Program-made: the position numbers and the translations under genes | In this document: positions 21,999 through 33,596 of the stretch, piece after piece | How the letters are laid out: each line of letters begins with the position of its first letter | Position numbering within the stretch: the stretch's first letter is position 1 | Notes under the pieces: model-generated | Database searches by the model: none | Told to the model about the DNA's origin: nothing | The model's input: only the letters and a program-made list of their open reading frames with translations | Assembly (NCBI GenBank): GCA_030015575.1 | Contig: CM057340.1 | Location: forward strand, 756,717,632 to 756,781,631 | Source of the DNA: Agapanthus africanus | Lineage: Eukaryota > Streptophyta > Magnoliopsida > Asparagales > Amaryllidaceae | DNA: 64,000 nucleotides | Direction: 5' to 3'

Positions 21999-24900
21999 GT
22001 GTTTTCTTCTCTCTCTCTCCAGGTAGCGACCATGTCAGGCCATAATCAAGATAATAATATGGATGTATTGACTGAACCCAATTATTGTACTGAGCTAGGG
22101 AATGTTGGACCCGTTCTTTCTTATAAGAGTTATAAGACTGAACAGGAAACAGGAGAATATCTAGATTCTCACGCCGCCCAAAAGAACATACATGTTGATG
22201 CATCTTCTTCGGGTGTGTTAGTTATTGAGAACTGTTTCTCAGTTCACCCTACGTCCTGGGTATTAGATACCGGATCAGGATCCCATATATGTAAACAGTT
22301 ACATGGGCTACGTAAAGGTAGAGAACTGGGAAAAGGTGATCATTCCGTTCAAGTAGGGAACGGTGCAAGTATTGTAGCCAAAGCTGTTGGCGAATATCAC
22401 CTTGTATTACCAAGTCGTAATACACTGATTCTAAATGAGTGATATTATATACCGAACATGATGTGCAACATTATATCAGTCTCCTTATTAAGTAAAGAAG
22501 GATATAATTTTGTAGTACAGGATAATGTTATGAACATACTCCTAGATCAAAAGTTGATTGCATCAGGCTCGTTACATAATGGCATATTCATTCTAAATCA
22601 GAATACAGTCCTGAATATACAAAACACACACAAGAGGAAAAGTTCGGATATGAACGAATCCTACTTGTGGCATTGTAGACTTGGTCATATCAATGCGACA
22701 CGACTGGCTAAGTTACATAAAGATGGTTATTTGAATCCGTTCGAATTATCATCTTATGATACTTGCCATTCATGTCTCAAAGGAAAAATGACCAAAGCTC
22801 CGTTTAGTGGACACGGAGATAGAGTTACTGAACTCTTAGGACTAATACATAGTGATGTTTGTGGTCCCATGTCTACACATGCCAGGAACGGTTCTTCCTA
22901 CTTCATTACATTCACTGACGATCTTTCTAGATTCGGACATGTGTTCCTGATGAAACACAAGTCTGAAGCTTTTGAGAAATTCAGAGAATATAAGCACGAA
23001 GTAGAGAATCAAACGGGCAAAAGTATTAAGATTCTTCGATCTGATCGAGGAGGTGAATACTTAAGAAATGAGTTCCTAGATTATCTAAAAGAGAATGGGA
23101 TTCTCTCTCAGCTTACTCCTCCTTATACACCACAGCACAACGGTGTATCTGAGCGGAGGAATCGCACCCTATTAGATATGGTACGCTCTATGATGAGTAC
23201 AGCTGAGTTACCTATTTCCTTCTGGGGGTATGCGCTTCAAACAGCAGCATACCTATTGAATCAAGTTCCAACTAAATCTGTACCTACCACACCATATGAG
23301 ATATGGAGTGGGAAGAGACCGTATCTTAAACGAGTTAAGATATGGGGTTGTCCGGCCTATGTAAAAAGGCAAAATCCGGACAAACTCGAGGCACGGTCAG
23401 TTCTTTGCAAGTTTGTAGGATATCCGAAGAATTCTTATGGATATTTTTTCTATCACGGTGAGGAGCAAAAAGTGTTTGTTGCTCAACATGCCACCTTTTT
23501 AGAAAATGAATTTCTTGCAAAAGAGATTAGTGGCTCTGAGGTAGAACTCGAAGAAGTTCCAGCAACACAAACTGCAACTGAAGATTTAGTGGAACCAGAG
23601 GATTCAGTAGTACCCGACGAACCCCAGCCTCTCCGCCGATCTAGTAGGGTTTCTCGTCCACCTGAGAGATACTACGGTTTTCTCATTGATGGTAGAAGCG
23701 AGGATTGTATCATGGATAATGATGACCCAACTAGTTTCGAGCAGGCTATCACAAGTGGTGACTCTGTGAAATGGATGGATGCAATGCGATCTGAGATGGA
23801 ATCCATGTACACCAATAAAGTATGGATTTTAGAAAATGCTCCTGAAGGGGTAAAACCTATTGGGAGCAAGTGGATCTTTAAAAAGAAATTTGGTGTAGAT
23901 GGAAAAGTTGAGACTTTCAAAGCTAGACTTGTAGCAAAGGGTTTTCGTCAACGACCAGGTGTGGATTATGACGAAACCTTTTCTCCAGTGGCTATGCTTA
24001 AGTCCATCCGGATCTTACTTGCCATTGCTGCATACCATGACTACGAAATCTGGCAAATGGATGTTAAGACCGCCTTTCTAAACGGTGATTTAGAAGAGAG
24101 CGTGTACATGACTCAGCCAGAGGGCTTCGTAGATAGTGGGAGCAGCGGAAAGGTGTGCAAGCTGCTTAAATCCATTTATGGGTTAAAGCAAGCATCGCGG
24201 AGTTGGAACATCTGTTTTGATGTTGTAGTCAAAGAGTTTGACTTCATCAAAAATATAGATGAACCTTGTATCTATAAGAAGGTAGCAGAGGGTAAGGTTG
24301 TCTTCCTCGTATTGTACGTGGATGACATACTCTTGATAGGAAATGATATTCCTATGCTGCAATCAGTCAAGCTCTTCTTATCACAGAGATTCTCAATGAA
24401 AGATCTAGGTGATGCCTCCTGCATATTGGGAATCATGATCTATAGAGATAGATCTAAACGGATAATGGGATTGTCCCAATCCAGGTACATTGACACCATA
24501 CTAAAGAGGTTTAGTATGGAAGAATCCAAGCGTGGGAACCAATCCACGATATCTGGACTCGCTCTCTCCAAAGAGATGTCTCCCAAGACTGATTTGGAGA
24601 GAGCTCGCATGCAAGGGATACCCTATGCTTCGGCAGTAAGCTCTATTATGTATGCGATGCTATGTACCAGACCCGATGTAGCATACTCACTAAGTGTAGT
24701 GAGTCGGTATCAAGCAGATCCTGGAGAGAGTCACTGGACATCTGTGAAGAACATTCTCAAGTACTTACGAAGAACTAAGGAGATGTTCTTGGTGTATGGT
24801 AACGGATAACTCCAGGTGGAGTCCTTTACCGATTCCAGCTTCCAAAGTGATAAGGACGACTCTAAGTCGCATTCGGGTTTTGTCTTTACCCTCAATGGAG

Positions 24901-25301
24901 GGGCGGTATGTTGGAAAAGTTCCAAACATGATACCGTTGCAGACTCGACGATGGAGGCTGAATACATCGCTGCCAACGATGCTGCCAAAGAGGCTGTCTG
25001 GATCAAGAAGTTCATTACTGAACTTGGAGTGGTTCCATCCATTGAGCATCCAATACCTCTGTATTGCGATAACAATAGAGCTGTGGCATTGGCCAAGGAA
25101 CCCAGATCCCATCAAAAGTCCAGACATATTCTGAGGCGGTATCACCTGATCAGGGAGATAGTTGATCGCCGGGAGATCGAGGTCAGGAGAGTAGATACGA
25201 AGGACAACACTGCGGATCCATTCACGAAGGCTATTCCCCAAATACAGTTTGAGAGATTATTCAGGATGCTAGGTATGCGATACTACAGCAGCTGGCCTTA
25301 G
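21999..25301 (+). pseudogene. Pol of C: protease, integrase, RT, RNase H
   Basis: One frame throughout, broken only by TGA at 22440-22442 and TAA at 24807-24809. Protease has the motif D-T-G-S-G-S-H-I-C (about 22267-22293). Integrase has the H-H-C-C zinc finger (L-G-H-I-N, C-H-S-C) and an intact D-D-E set (H-S-D-V-C-G, R-S-D-R-G-G, G-V-S-E-R-R). RT has Q-M-D-V-K-T-A-F-L and L-Y-V-D-D-I (about 24312). RNase H ends at T-A-D-P-F-T-K. The likely native start is the ATG at 22032 or a spliced or readthrough start, as no gag precedes it. With only two stops it is close to intact but cannot yield full pol. Confidence 0.9.
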
Positions 25302-25315
25302 TGCAAGTGGGAGAT
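25301..25315 (+). promoter_or_regulatory. Polypurine tract of C
   Basis: GTGCAAGTGGGAGAT immediately precedes TGTTAG, the standard plant copia arrangement. Confidence 0.9.
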
Positions 25316-27501
25316 TGTTAGTTATGTATATGCCCTAGAGGCCATTGTTGTACATATGATGTATATTATAATGGATGCTTGGATATATATAGAGATGACT
25401 TTCTTGCTCGTCATGATAGTATGCTATTTGGTTTCACTTTATCTTAACATGTTGACTTGTATTGGTTTACTGTTTTACTCTCACATGTTGATAAGCCCTT
25501 AGGATCTGTACTCGACTACTGGGACTATGATGAGATCATACTAGTGGGGCCGCGGTAGTCGATGAGTACATCCTATAACTGTTCCTAGTCGAGGGTATAT
25601 CGAGACAGGGCATCGATACACCAGAGTAGACTAGCGTATACGCATCTTGACCCATATGATGGGTAATGGATGATCCATATCCATCGGTGTTTGACATCAG
25701 AGATGGTGTACGGGTGCTCAGTGGAGACTGGGTACACTGGACGGACTCGCCGAGAACTCCCAGATGGTGATATACCACACGTCAGATGGCAGTTCTCCGG
25801 TGACACTGGTACAGGGTAGTCTGTAGACCCGAGATCGTCATAGAGTCTTGTGTGATTCCCACTGTGCTTTGATTTCCACCTTACCACGTCCAAGAGGGCG
25901 TGCAAAACGGTGGCTTTTGGGGACAGTCCCGAATCACATGGAGGCAATGAGCGATAGGAGGGGATTCGTCTCTCCCGGTATAGGGAGTTGATGTTGTGCT
26001 GTGTTCGATTGGCTATAACTGGAAGTCCCTGGACAGAGCTGATATAGAGATTTACTGGTAAGTGTTACTAGTAGTTTCTCGACCCGTTATGAGCCACACA
26101 TCGACACGACTTATCGGTTACTGGGGTCTAACGTATACCACCCCTAGACTTGATATGCGACATATCAGACGAACAGACCGGACTGTACGGGAGTGTTACT
26201 GGTTGGATTCACAGGAGAACGCACAGGCTAGCTTGTTGATCTTCTGATCGCTCAATACCTGGGTGGCTGTTACGTTTAGCTGACCGCTTGCAGCTTGTGG
26301 GTGTTTGATGTGATCATCATCTGCTACCGGCGTATTGACGATTCTTTAGAGTCCTACACAGAGGTTTCTTGGCTCAGGCGAAACGGAGTAGAAGCACATG
26401 TGTGATATGTGCAGGACCGAGAATAATGCGATATGGGATACCGTATTATTATCTCGGTATATTAAGATATGAACCGGGTCATCGGATCAAGTGTTGATTC
26501 GATGAATCGGTACATGATATATTAGTCGGTAATATTCGATATAGCCGGATCGTCGGATCAAGTGTTGATTCGATGATTTAATGTAAAATAATATATATGA
26601 TATATTGTATTACCTTATCTAATATTGGCTCGCTTTATTATTTCATTTTCTCACTGGATGATACATTGATATATATGCGATATATGTTAATTGTATTATT
26701 TTCTTTTGTTGCAAATATATAATATATATATGATATATATTATTGTGACATGATATGATTAATTGTTAAACATGTTTAAGGATGATTAATTGAGGTTAGG
26801 GTTTGATTAGGGTTGGATACTTCATGCACCTTCTAGAAGCTTTATTCTTTTGTCATTCTTAGGATATTTTAGGATGACACATTCTTAACCCAACCAAACC
26901 CTAACTCTAGTTATTTCTCTACTAAATCCTAGCCACTCATCCTTGACTATGGTTTATAATCAATCATATAGCTTTCATTCTATTCATCACAAAAGGTTTA
27001 ATCTTATTATGGTTTTTCCATTATCATCTTCTTCTCTCTTGAAAAGCTTGCTAGAAAATCCTTAAGTGATGAATAAATATGAGAAAATGATATAAAAAGA
27101 AAGCAAAATTACTACTCTCTCATCCTCATCTCATCTAGCCCATGGGATTAGTGTGTTCATCTCTTTTGAGTGAGAAAGCTTGAGTCTTTGCAACTTCGAG
27201 GTAGATCATCGGAGATTTGGAATACTTCGAGCTAGCATGGATCGTTCGAGTCGTGGAGCCTCTCATGAGTCCGGGAGATTGTGGATCGCGGAAAAGGGAC
27301 TTCTACTCGGAGCTTGTGAAGTGAAGGAGCGGACTACAAAGGTTGTAATCCCTCACACTTAGATAAAAGTTATCATCTTGCATGTTAAACCCTAATAATC
27401 TAGCAAAGATCCCGGCTTTGGGTTGTTCGGCACGTCTAAATTTTTATCCGGGCATGTTTGATGCCTTATGAACCTTCACAAGAGTGCCTAGGAACCTTAC
27501 A
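25316..27501 (+). repeat. 3' LTR of C
   Basis: 2186 bp, matching 17175-19362 with scattered, mostly transition differences. It ends CCTTACA and is followed by the target duplication TACCT. Confidence 0.95.
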
Positions 27502-27506
27502 TACCT

Positions 27507-28294
27507 GACTTGAACACATAACTTGGGGGTATGGGGAAATCAAGAATGTAACCGAACGTAACTCAAAGGGTTATCATATTGTTTGCCGTTTTTCCGGGCG
27601 TTACGGAATACCTATTGTTTGCCATTTTTCCGGGCGCTACGGAATACCTATTGTTTGCTGTTTTTCCAGGCGTTACAGAATACCTATTGATTGCCGTTTT
27701 TCCGGGCGTTATGGAATAATCACCGATGGGTTACGATGGAGATTACATTAACTGATTTAGAAGACTTTAGAATAGATAACCCAGTACCACAGTTTAGATT
27801 GATCACTGCACGTCACTTATACTGATATACTTCACTGTTATATATTCCTGTTGACTTGTTACTGTTCATACTCGTTCCTGCATGTCCTGCTACCCATGAT
27901 TATATTATTGTTGATATTATGACACACTGATGTCTGGGTTTTACATGGCTCAGATCCTCTATCTTTGTCGTAGGCTGATCAGGAGTATTTCTGCCGTCAG
28001 GCCGAGCAGTGAGGATCCTGTTAGTATCCAGTTAGTATCCAATTAGTATCCAGTTTAGTTATGTTTACTTTCCAGATGTTATTGTTTATAGGATCTATTG
28101 CTTCCGCATATTATTTCTTGACTCCTTTATTCTGTCATATGGACATATACTAGATAGTTTATTTTACGTTCCTGTTCTTGATATCTTATAGACGGCCGTA
28201 ATGTGACTGTGGTGGGATGTTTCCTATCCACAGGTAGCATTATTGGATCTGTCACGTGCCGATCTTAGCGCACTCTGGGAAGCAGGGCGTGACA
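27507..28294 (+). repeat. 3' LTR of B, second part
   Basis: Resumes B's LTR exactly where C interrupted it and ends GGGCGTGACA at 28294. Element A's RT coding sequence follows directly. It contains the four-copy 36-bp array and a three-copy GTTAGTATCCA array near 28020. Confidence 0.9.
27577..27716 (+). repeat. 36-bp tandem repeat, four copies (3' LTR of B)
   Basis: Units start at 27577, 27613, 27649 and 27685. There are two units in the 5' LTR. The difference accounts for nearly all of the 77-bp LTR length difference. Confidence 0.95.
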
Positions 28295-29122
28295 AATGAA
28301 GACGAGGAAAGGGTGATCTTAGAGTTTCCACCAGCACCAAAAAAGCTGAAAGATGGGATACACACGACGGTTGACAACCTAAGAAAGATTGACTTAGGGA
28401 CAGTAAACGTTCCGAGGACGACATTCGTCAGTGAGCTACTATCTGAAAAACATGTAGCCATATTAAAAGACGTGCTCATGCAATATAAAGACTGCTTCGC
28501 ATGGAACTATTCCGAGATGCCGGGTCTAGATCCAAAGGTGGCAGTATATAAACTGGCTATATCGCCGGGTATAAAGCCAATCAAACAGGCGCCGAGAAGG
28601 ATGCGACTCGAACTTGAGATGAGCATCAACGCTGAAGTCAAGAAACTAATCAACTCTGGTTTCATCCAAGAAGTTCAATATCTCGAATTGATTGCTAACA
28701 TCCTTCCAATAATGAAGAAAAACGGGACAGTGCGGATCTGTATGGACTATCGGGACCTCAACAAAGCTTGCCCGAAAGATGACTTCCCAGTACCTGTTAC
28801 CGAGCTGATGATCGATAACACATCTACCTATGAGGTCTTCTCCTTCATGGATGGATCTTAAGGATATAACCAAATAAAAATGCATCCAGAAGACCAAAAG
28901 CATACCGCCTTTCGGACCCCACTGGGCATATTTTGTTGTAAGGTGATGCCTTTCGGTTTAAAGAACGCTAGCGCTACCTACCAGAGGGCCATGACAAAGA
29001 TCTTCAATGACCTCATCCATGATATTGTCGAATGCTACATCGACGACCTTTTGGTTAACAGCAAATCTCATGAGGAACACTGGGAGCATCTAGACATAGC
29101 GTTCCAACGTCTTCGGAAATAA
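28295..29122 (+). pseudogene. Reverse transcriptase of Tat element A
   Basis: Second piece of A, resuming after B. The frame shows the Tat pre-RT block (C-F-A-W-N-Y-S-E-M-P-G-L-D) and then RT motifs: V-R-I-C-M-D-Y-R-D-L-N, M-P-F-G-L-K-N-A, and the catalytic Y-I-D-D-L at about 29035-29049. A TAA at 28859 interrupts the S-G-Y-N-Q motif region. A second TAA at 29120 marks a frameshift, after which the connection region reads in another frame. It would copy the element RNA into DNA. RT is adjacent to RNase H, as expected. Confidence 0.85.
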
Positions 29123-29787
29123 AAATCTGAAGATGAATCCTCTAAAATGCGCATTTGGAGTCTTCTCAGGAAAATTCCTAAGATTCATCATACGGCACCG
29201 GGGTATCGAAATCGATCTCTCAAAGATCAAGGCGATTATGGGAATGCCCATGCCAAGAACTTTCAAAAAGTTGTGATCTCTTCAAGAAAAACTCGCATAT
29301 ATCCGGTAGTTTATAGCCAACCTCTCCGGAAATACCGTCCCTACAGTCATTTAATGAAGAAGGGGACCCCGTTCGTCTGGGATCAAAAATGCCAAAATGC
29401 ACTGGGCGAAATCAAGCAATACCTGCAAAATCCGCCAGAATTGGCCGCTCCAGTTAAGGGAAAACCCCTTATCCTATACACAACGGCCTTTAAGGGTTCT
29501 CTAGGCGCGCTATGCGCACAAGAGAATGATCAGGGAAAGGAGAGAGCTCTATACTATTTGATTCGAGTTCTCCTGGGGGCAGAAAACAACTACTCCTCCA
29601 TCAAAAAGTATAGCCTGGCACTGATCTTCGCAATAACGAAGCTCAGACATTACGCCTTGTCGCATGAGTTCTCGATAACGTATCGTCCCCTCAAAGCGGT
29701 GAAAGGGCAGGCCATTGCCGACTTTCTTATGGAGCATCCGATACCAGCTGAATCCCCCTTAAGTTGCGAGTTGCCAGATAAACATGC
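29123..29787 (+). pseudogene. First RNase H of Tat element A, internally deleted
   Basis: The open stretch 29147-29911 includes the RT-RNase H connection (F-V-W-D-Q-K-C) and RNase H start (L-I-L-Y-T-T-A), with the first catalytic Asp replaced by Thr. It continues through the A-L-I-F-A block near 29620. Right after L-R-H-Y the frame jumps to E-F-S-I-T-Y and G-Q-A-I-A-D-F-L. About 45 residues normally present between these blocks are missing. Codons after 29787 belong to element F's LTR. In Tat elements a second RNase H follows; here it is at 41774, beyond F. Confidence 0.75.
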
Positions 29788-30248
29788 TGTTCATATCAGA
29801 TTTTTGCATTTTTATACCGCCCAATTTTTATCACATTGCTTATCGGTAGGTACTCTTGAGCCGTGTTTGCTAGTAAATTGCAGGATACAGGTTCTCAGCT
29901 CTAAACAGTGAAATTCATGGAAAAGCACGACAAATTCCGGATTACTGCCAACCACAGATAAAACACGGGTCTCCGCTCTCTATCCGTATGTTGCCGCACA
30001 CCAGTTTAAGGGACAAAATGGCAAATCGATGTCATTTTCATGCACAAAACTCAATGTCAACACAAGATCCAACATATCTATGTGGAGATCAAGAAAAATC
30101 ATGGAAAAAAATCCACATCAAATCACCTTTCGATCTGCTGAAATTCTGGAAAAATTGTGAAGAGTTTCTAAGAAAAAACATATACTACACTGCAGACAAC
30201 AACAAACAGGGGAAACTCACCAAAACACAAGGCCCAACTCTCTACTAT

Positions 30249-30296
30249 GGCCGTGGAACCGCGGCCTAAGCATGCTTAGGCCGCGGAACCCGGCGG
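30249..30296. repeat. GC-rich double-dyad palindrome in U3 of F 5' LTR
   Basis: Two GGAACC-centred dyads flank CCTAAGCATGCTTAGG, which extends to a 24-bp perfect palindrome. The matching site in the 3' LTR (40645) has only one dyad. Confidence 0.95.
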
Positions 30297-30388
30297 CTGT
30301 ACGGTGTCGGCAGTTGACCTATTTTTAGGGGCGTTTTGGTCATTTCATTTTTGTTCTGATTGTTGCACTAGGTTTCCAGTTCCCTGCC

Positions 30389-30395
30389 TATAAAA
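30389..30395 (+). promoter_or_regulatory. TATA box of F LTR
   Basis: TATAAAA after TTCCCTGCC. The counterpart TATAAATA is at 40747-40754 in the 3' LTR and in inverse orientation at 55821-55828 and 61716-61723 in E, each a similar distance from the palindrome. Confidence 0.75.
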
Positions 30396-31378
30396 AGTCC
30401 AGAACTTGCCAAAGCCAAGGGTGCTTATTCTTGTATTAGGATTTATATATACTTTGTTCTTCTTCTTCCTCTTTTTCATCTTTTCTCCATTAAAATCTTG
30501 TAGTGAGGTTTCATGAGTGAAGTGATGAATAAAAGAGTTCTTTTTGTTATCATGCTTGTCTTGTTCTTGTTATGTTATTAATTATAAATTGCTTGTAATC
30601 TTCAATTGCTAATTTAGTTGTTGTTATTTGTTTTTGTGTTTCTTTCTTGTTCTCTTTTTCTTTATCCTTAACAACGATGATGCTTAAGCTTGATTCTTAC
30701 CAAGGTGAGGTCTCAAATAGCTAGTTGTAATCTCCTAACCTCTTTCTTTCTATCTTCCTCCTTTTGTTTTATTTTCATTTTTCTTGTAATGGGTGAGTAT
30801 TTTTCTACTTGTTAGGGTAGGATAAGGAAAGTTTGAGAGAAGGAAATCTCTCTCACTCTTTTCTTGCCCAACATCTTAATTCGGACTTCCGTTAATTGAA
30901 CCACAATCCGCTCCCTATGGCACCCTATCCTACATGATAGCGGTGATTCCTTAGTGAGACCGATTGTGGTTGAATTAATCGGAGGTTAAGGCTAAGAGCC
31001 AAGAACGGACGGACAAGCACCAAAAGGAAGAACTTATGCGTTGGAAAGCCTAGCTTATACTCACAAGTTCCTTCCTAGTCGTGCTAATCCCCGTTGTTGC
31101 CGATTACCGTAACACCGATATTAAGAGTGGCAACGAAAGAAGTGAGCGACTCCTAACTCAAACTAACTTAGTCCTAACCCTAACAAGCTCTCTTTACATA
31201 TCATTTTAGCACATAGTTAATCTCAAAACAAACCTGGACATTTGGACTTAACTCGTTAAAGCACATAGAAAAAGATTCCCATCTCCCTGCGGACGACCCG
31301 TACTCAACCAGCTAACTACAAGCGAAACCGTCTTGATTGCGGTAATAAACTAAGCACGCAAAAACTTTAACAATCAAA

Positions 31379-31396
31379 TGGCGCCGTTGCCAGGGA
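31379..31396 (+). promoter_or_regulatory. Primer binding site of F (tRNA-Asp type)
   Basis: TGGCGCCGTTGCCAGGGA lies two bases after the LTR. Complementarity to the 3' end of a plant tRNA-Asp is inferred from family knowledge. E has the same site with one change at 60615-60632. Confidence 0.85.
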
Positions 31397-32589
31397 GACG
31401 GTAGTTTATTTCTTTGTGTAATTTCGGGTTAATTTGTGAATATAAATCTCACCGAAAAAAAAAGATATACATTTTAAAAAAATCATCTTGTTATTTTTGA
31501 TTAGTTTTTGTGCAAGTGTGCAGGATAAAAAGAAGTTTGAGTTCAGTGCCAAAGACGTGGGAAGTTGAGCCATATCTCACGGCTACACCGCGACGGATCA
31601 AGACAAAGCAAACAGTCTACTGTAAAATTCTGGAGCATATACAGTGAGCAAATCAAGATTCAGGAGCTCCAGACAAGAAGAGGACATCCAAGGCAGCACA
31701 CCCAAGAAATCCAGAGGCCCAATTCCATTTTATTGCCGCGGAACCGCGGCATAAGCAAGCTTAGGCCGCGGAACCGCGGCCGTTTGGTGCCTTTTTCTGT
31801 GAGTATCTTTCGCCTCTTCCCTACTCCTCTGAACTCCACTGAACTGTGTTTTCTGCAGTATTCTTTGCGCAAACTCTCTTCCCCCTTCCAATAAATTGTT
31901 TTTGTGCAGGATTCTTTGCGCCGTGCTAAAAAATAAAAATTGATTGCAGTTGATTGTTACTGCTTTGCATATATTAATACGGACTTTAAGGGGCTTAAAA
32001 CCAATCCAGATTGGGTGTGGATTTCATCACCCTTCCCAGGACCCCAAAAATCACAAAAAGCATATGCATTGACCATTTTTTAATTAAAAAATACTAGACT
32101 CAGCCCTAAGGACTTCACGCTCAATAGGACAGAGGACTAGTTACAGGCATCGGCCGTTTATCCTATCCTGACTTTGCGGTGTCTAGGCAAGTGTTTCCAA
32201 GGCAAGTGGTTACTTAACTAGGACCACTACTTATGTAGTGGGGAGCCTCCCACTTACCTGGCCGCAATTGGCGGAGAAGAGACGGTTTGAGGTCCTATTT
32301 CTAGCCCTTTGGAACAGTTAGGAGCTGTCTAGCTGACCTAGGTGACCCTAGATCTAGGTGTGATTGTGCATATTTGTCTGTGATTGTTTAAAGCCGTAAG
32401 TCCGTACATATTTCTGTAAATCTCTTTCTAAAAAGAAAAAGAAAAAAAACACAAAAACCAAAAACTTTTATAAAAACTTGCCCTTTGTCGCCAAAATCTC
32501 ATTTTTCACCCACCACCCATCGTATTTCTCCATTGACGTTTTCTTACCCTCACCTTCTCCGGTTTGACTATACTAAACTCGTTTAGTGT
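31397..32589 (+). other. 5' leader of F
   Basis: No gene is recognised. The leader contains a second GC-rich double dyad at 31735-31781 and a stretch near 32270-32360 resembling E's leader near 59700-59780 (GACCTAGGTGA(A)CCCTAGA). The similarity shows that the two families share the leader. Confidence 0.7.
31735..31781. repeat. GC-rich double-dyad palindrome in F leader
   Basis: GCCGCGGAACCGCGGC occurs twice, separated by ATAAGCAAGCTTAG. The upstream flank (AGGCCCAA...TAT) resembles the flank of the LTR copy, suggesting duplication from the LTR. Confidence 0.9.
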
Positions 32590-33596
32590 ATGTTCGCTTG
32601 GACTCGGGATACTAGCGCCCGCCTAGTCTACGTTACGTTAGTCGCTACCGACTACGCGATCGACTCAGACGTCGAAACTCCTTCCACCACTCTTTCACCC
32701 TTACCTTTGCCGGCCAACTCCGACGTTGACCGGAATTCTGTTCATACATTCTCACCTTCACCATCACCAACCTCTTCTTCTGCGATGTCAGGATTTAATC
32801 TAAACATCTCTTTGACTCCCCCGGGATTGATTCCACCTCCTATGGATGCGAATAACCCACCACCACCGCCTGTTGTAGTGCCGCAGCGAATCGTGCTCCA
32901 GGATCATTTCTATCCTACCCGTTCTGCACTTCCCACCTGTCTTTCCCTTCCACCGGCCAATGGGGATAATTTTGAAATTAAGCTCCACTTCATTAACATG
33001 CTTTCGAAATTTCATGGGCTTGAATCTGAAGATGCCTATATCTTCATCAACAAGTTCCAAAATGTTTGTGTCATGATGAAAACTACCCAGCTGTCGGACG
33101 ATGCTATACGGCTACGGGTCATTCCGTTCACTTTGTGCGATCTTGCTGAAAAATGGTTGTATAGCACTGCTTCCCACTCCATAACCAGTTGGTATGAGTT
33201 TGTGAAAGCGTTTCTCAAGAAATTCTATCCGAATCATAAAACCGCAAGGATCCGTAACGAAATCAACCAATTCTCTCAGCTTCCTACTGAACCCTTCTGG
33301 AAGTGCTTTGACCGGTATAAAGACCTTTTTGTTCAGTGCCCTCACATGGTATTGAGAAATGGCAACTTTGCCAAACCTTATACGAGGGCCTGAATCCAGC
33401 AACCTAGCAGTTGTTGGAAACCATTTGTCAGGGCCACTTCCTATCAAAATCTGACGAAGAAGCATAGAAATTCTTCGACGACCTTGCGGAACAAACGCTT
33501 CAATGGGAGAGCACCTGACCAACTTCTTCTTCGTCTTCCTCCACTTCTACTGGTCAGTCTAGGGTAGGAATTCACCAACTCGATGTCTCTATTGCG
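32590..33596 (+). pseudogene. Gag of F, N-terminal part, frameshifted
   Basis: The 267-codon ORF at 32590-33393 has a Ser/Pro-rich start and a poly-Pro run near residue 97. It then shows the Athila gag core: a P-F-T-L-C-D-L-A-E-K-W-L-Y block (about 33124-33165), S-I-T-S-W, and F-L-K-K-F-Y-P. A frameshift near 33370 moves the frame so that L-Y-E-G-L-N-P follows. Stops near 33404, 33465 and 33517 break that continuation before the second gag ORF. Gag would form the virus-like particle. The true start may be the ATG near 32785 (M-S-G-F-N), since upstream sequence looks leader-like. Confidence 0.8.

Larger units (their letters stand above)
17175..27501 (+). mobile_element. Angela-type copia element C, gag-less, inserted in B's LTR
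   Basis: Complete Ty1-copia element with two LTRs (2188 and 2186 bp, nearly identical), flanked by the 5-bp duplication TACCT (17170-17174 and 27502-27506). Order: LTR, Met-type PBS, leader of about 2.6 kb with no gag, pol in the copia order (protease, integrase, RT, RNase H), polypurine tract, LTR. The LTR start and the RT sequence place it with Angela/BARE-type elements. High LTR similarity makes it one of the youngest insertions here. Two in-frame stops break pol. Confidence 0.95.
8678..28294 (+). mobile_element. Chromovirus element B (Tekay/Del type), gag-less, footprint includes C
   Basis: Ty3-gypsy element with LTRs at 8708-11358 and 15235-17174 plus 27507-28294, the latter split by copia element C. 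Order: LTR, Met-type PBS, protease remnant, RT, RNase H, integrase with chromodomain, polypurine region, LTR. Lineage is called from the integrase C-terminal chromodomain and the closing G-R-N-S-F read of the polypurine region. No gag is found between the PBS and the protease (about 500 bp). Flanks show no perfect target duplication. The 30 bp before the 5' LTR copy the 3' polypurine region. Confidence 0.85.
29788..31376 (+). repeat. 5' LTR of F
   Basis: Begins TGTTCATATCAG and ends CTTTAACAATCA. It carries a double-dyad palindrome at 30249-30296 and a TATAAAA box at 30389-30395 about 95 bp after it. CT-rich and polypyrimidine stretches lie at 30460-30800. It contains no gene. Confidence 0.95.

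Noticed and set aside
24731-25241. Minus- and plus-strand ORFs of 112-158 codons over the RNase H of C
   Set aside because: The conserved copia RNase H motifs lie in the plus frame at 24816-25301; the rest are shadow frames.
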